Below are positions 20,867 to 22,551 of a DNA stretch of 22,551 nt, in pieces. Each line of letters begins with the position of its first letter. The stretch's first letter is position 1. The notes under the pieces are model-generated. The model was not told where the DNA came from, made no database searches, and was given only the letters and a program-made list of their open reading frames with translations. The stretch is from positions 1-22,551 of the IMG/VR virus record IMGVR_UViG_3300034407_000318; one strand, given 5' to 3'. The DNA is from a virus. A program made the position numbers and the translations under genes.

Positions 20867-22551
20867 ATGAAAAAATTGAAAAGTTTCAGGTCTTATTTCA
20901 AAGAGTATGGAGCTCTTAATCCATCACACCCAATAGGAGGTAATTCTTCTGGGCCTGGTATGGGTCAGTATGTTCCAAGTGCAGACCTGAATCTTCGAGC
21001 ATCAAAACAAGCAGTATCAGGTCGCAAAATTGCAAAATTTGTTACAGGTAATGATGTAACCTTTCAAGGTAAAAAATATAAGAAAGTTGAGTTTGAGGTA
21101 TTAAACGTAAATAATAAAACTCAAAGAGTAGAAATATCATTTATATCTCCACCAGAATTAAAAGACAAAGTAACAATGATACCTTTCCGATTTTTAAGAA
21201 GAGGCCCATTCGTTGCAAGTGAAGAAAAAAATCCAAGAATACCACGCAAGAAAGGTCAACCTGCTGGTTCTAAAAAACATTCCGATTTATACACAGACGA
21301 AAATCCTGTAGGAACAATACATGGATTAGGTTTCAAAGATGTTGAAACTGCAAGAGCAAGTGTAAAGAAGATAGAGGGTTCTGGTAAGAAACACGCACAT
21401 AAGATACAAGCTGCAATCGCAATGGAACAACGTGCAAAAGAGATGGGTAAGACAGCAGAGGCTGCAGTCTATCGTGCATACATTGAGAAGATGAAGAAGA
21501 AAACCAAAGAAATGCAGAAAGAAGATTTCTTAATGACAGAGGATTTTGGAGTTGTAGCAAATCAATCTAAACTATCAGAAATTATCTTTCAAGGAAGTCA
21601 TAAAGCAAAAGAGGGAAAAGAAGTAGACAATATGTATATACCAATGTCAAGTGCATTGTTTAAGAGAGTTTTTCCAAAACAAGTTAGAGTTAGAACTTTT
21701 CATGTAACCTCTCCAGATGGTTTTGAAAGATTATATGATATTCAAAATTCAAAGAAATCTATATCAACATTTGCAAACATGAGTTCTAGAAATATTGCTG
21801 GTGGTATTGCAGAAGGTTCTGGAGTTGTTGCAGAAATAGATGGAAATGCTCTTGTAAGTTCTGCACAAGATTTATTCTCAGTCCCAATAAAAGATGGTAG
21901 AAGATTAATAAGTTATGGTTGGTTAAGGGGGAAGTGGGGTGAAAGAAATCTTGATAAAATAGATAAAGATATGACTGTGCTTTTAAAAGCACTTATTAGA
22001 AAATACGCACCAGAAAGAGCAAAAAAAAGAACCTCTCCTTACTTTACAGATTTTGAAGTTTGGAAAAGTGTAAGAGCAAGTTACGAACACTATAAACATG
22101 GGTCAGATAAAAAACTGCAAAGAGAAGCTGGTAAAAAAATGCAGAAAATAATTAAAGATTATTTAGATGGTGTAGAGAGAGTTCTAAAAAAGAATGCAAC
22201 ACAAGTTCAAGAGATTCTAACAAGATATCTAAAAAGTAGACAAACTGAAGATAACTGGGACGAAATCATAGTAGATGATGTTAATATTCTAAAGGTTTTT
22301 ATAATCTCTGACCACGAGGAAACTGCAATATTTAAGAAAGACCAACTTGACCACGAAGCATATAAAAAAATGCTTGAAGGTACAAAACTACCAGTAGAGA
22401 TTATTGATTCAGTAAAAATGGAAAGATATGTATTAGGAGTTGCAGAGCAAGAAAAAAAGAAAATAACTGAAGAAAGAAACTATAAGAAAGAATATGCAAA
22501 CTATCAGGGTAAACCTGAACAGATTGCAAGAAGGTCTTCAAGAAATAAAGC
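20867..22551 (+). CDS. Large virion-type accessory protein, 3' end beyond window
   Basis: This frame stays open for 561 codons to the window edge, so the C-terminus is missing. The start MKKLKSFRSYFKEYG is again a basic/aromatic leader. Residues 132-213 hold the phage-conserved segment KKHSDLYTDENPVGTIHGL, then KIEGSGKKHAHKIQAAIAMEQRAKEMGKT. Residues 232-360 form another domain with RTFHVT, KKSISTF, GVVAEIDGN and KDGRRLISY; a remote ADP-ribosyltransferase-like fold is conceivable but not shown. Residues 360-561 are helical and charged. ATG 20867 lies 7 bases after the previous stop with no strong ribosome site. It was missed as a closed ORF only because it is cut. Confidence 0.7.
   Translation, partial: MKKLKSFRSYFKEYGALNPSHPIGGNSSGPGMGQYVPSADLNLRASKQAVSGRKIAKFVTGNDVTFQGKKYKKVEFEVLNVNNKTQRVEISFISPPELKDKVTMIPFRFLRRGPFVASEEKNPRIPRKKGQPAGSKKHSDLYTDENPVGTIHGLGFKDVETARASVKKIEGSGKKHAHKIQAAIAMEQRAKEMGKTAEAAVYRAYIEKMKKKTKEMQKEDFLMTEDFGVVANQSKLSEIIFQGSHKAKEGKEVDNMYIPMSSALFKRVFPKQVRVRTFHVTSPDGFERLYDIQNSKKSISTFANMSSRNIAGGIAEGSGVVAEIDGNALVSSAQDLFSVPIKDGRRLISYGWLRGKWGERNLDKIDKDMTVLLKALIRKYAPERAKKRTSPYFTDFEVWKSVRASYEHYKHGSDKKLQREAGKKMQKIIKDYLDGVERVLKKNATQVQEILTRYLKSRQTEDNWDEIIVDDVNILKVFIISDHEETAIFKKDQLDHEAYKKMLEGTKLPVEIIDSVKMERYVLGVAEQEKKKITEERNYKKEYANYQGKPEQIARRSSRNK

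Noticed and set aside
20863-20919. 18-codon ORF starting at ATG 20863
   Set aside because: It lies out of frame within the start of the long gene beginning at ATG 20867 and ends quickly. The long frame carries recognisable phage domains.
385-21992. Minus-strand ORFs of 60-170 codons throughout
   Set aside because: They are antisense shadows of clearly better + strand genes. Their products are rich in Leu, Ser, Phe and Ile without motifs, and I saw no minus-strand promoter with a consensus 17-bp layout among the sites I checked.
1-22551. Absence of CCGG
   Set aside because: I saw none, but CpG-containing words are rare at this base composition, so the expected number is small and the signal weak compared with GATC.
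1-22551. tRNA genes, CRISPR arrays, insertion sequences, attachment sites
   Set aside because: No cloverleaf-sized gap, no spaced repeats, and no transposase or integrase were found. Intergenic spaces are all under about 100 bases.

Overview
The window is a compact, AT-rich (roughly one third G+C by eye) block of phage DNA in which every supported gene lies on the + strand. Genes are packed with 1-30 base overlaps or very short gaps. The gene set (UvsX-type recombinase, gp41/DnaB-type helicase, Cas4-like PD-(D/E)XK exonuclease, PhoH-like ATPase, 2OG-Fe(II) oxygenases, T4-type lysozyme) and intergenic TATAAATA late-promoter boxes point to a marine T4-like myovirus, of the sort that infects SAR11/Pelagibacter or other low-GC marine bacteria. 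The host is an inference. No tRNA, integrase, IS or CRISPR was seen, and no gap exceeds about 100 bases.

Layout. 1-2277: small accessory genes, namely a zinc-metalloprotease-like protein, a SleB-type cell-wall hydrolase, a conserved phage protein, a coiled-coil protein and an FmdB-like protein. 2278-3517: a late promoter and a leader with a strong hairpin, then phoH and a T4-type lysozyme. 3534-8467: the replication/recombination block (exonuclease, uvsX, two 2OG-Fe(II) oxygenases, a YkgJ-like cysteine-cluster protein, replicative helicase, one small protein). 8506-16391: large virion-type accessory proteins (a restriction-endonuclease-like protein, a KxDG ligase-like protein, a lysine-rich protein, a 915-residue multidomain protein with an NMNAT-like head, a 450-residue protein, an EF-hand protein). 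16391-16915: a HAD-type deoxynucleotidase. 16947-22551: structural and virion-associated proteins, ending in a large open gene cut by the window edge.

Three signals go beyond gene calling. (1) I found no GATC tetramer in 22.5 kb, and codon choice shows active avoidance: Asp is GAC, not the usual GAT, before codons starting with C. (2) Many proteins from 8506 onward begin with a short basic/hydrophobic leader followed by (L/I)-x-E. This resembles the T4 capsid-targeting sequence cut by the prohead protease, so the region may encode a head-packaged, co-injected enzyme set. (3) Six sigma70-type promoters, all + strand and all with exactly 17-bp spacers, are buried mostly inside gene ends upstream of early/middle-type genes. 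T4-like late boxes occur in intergenic gaps before phoH and virion genes.

Working model: sigma70 promoters drive recombination, replication and nucleotide-metabolism genes early. The TATAAATA boxes drive lysis and virion genes late. The late proteins may be packaged with the DNA and act on the next host at entry.
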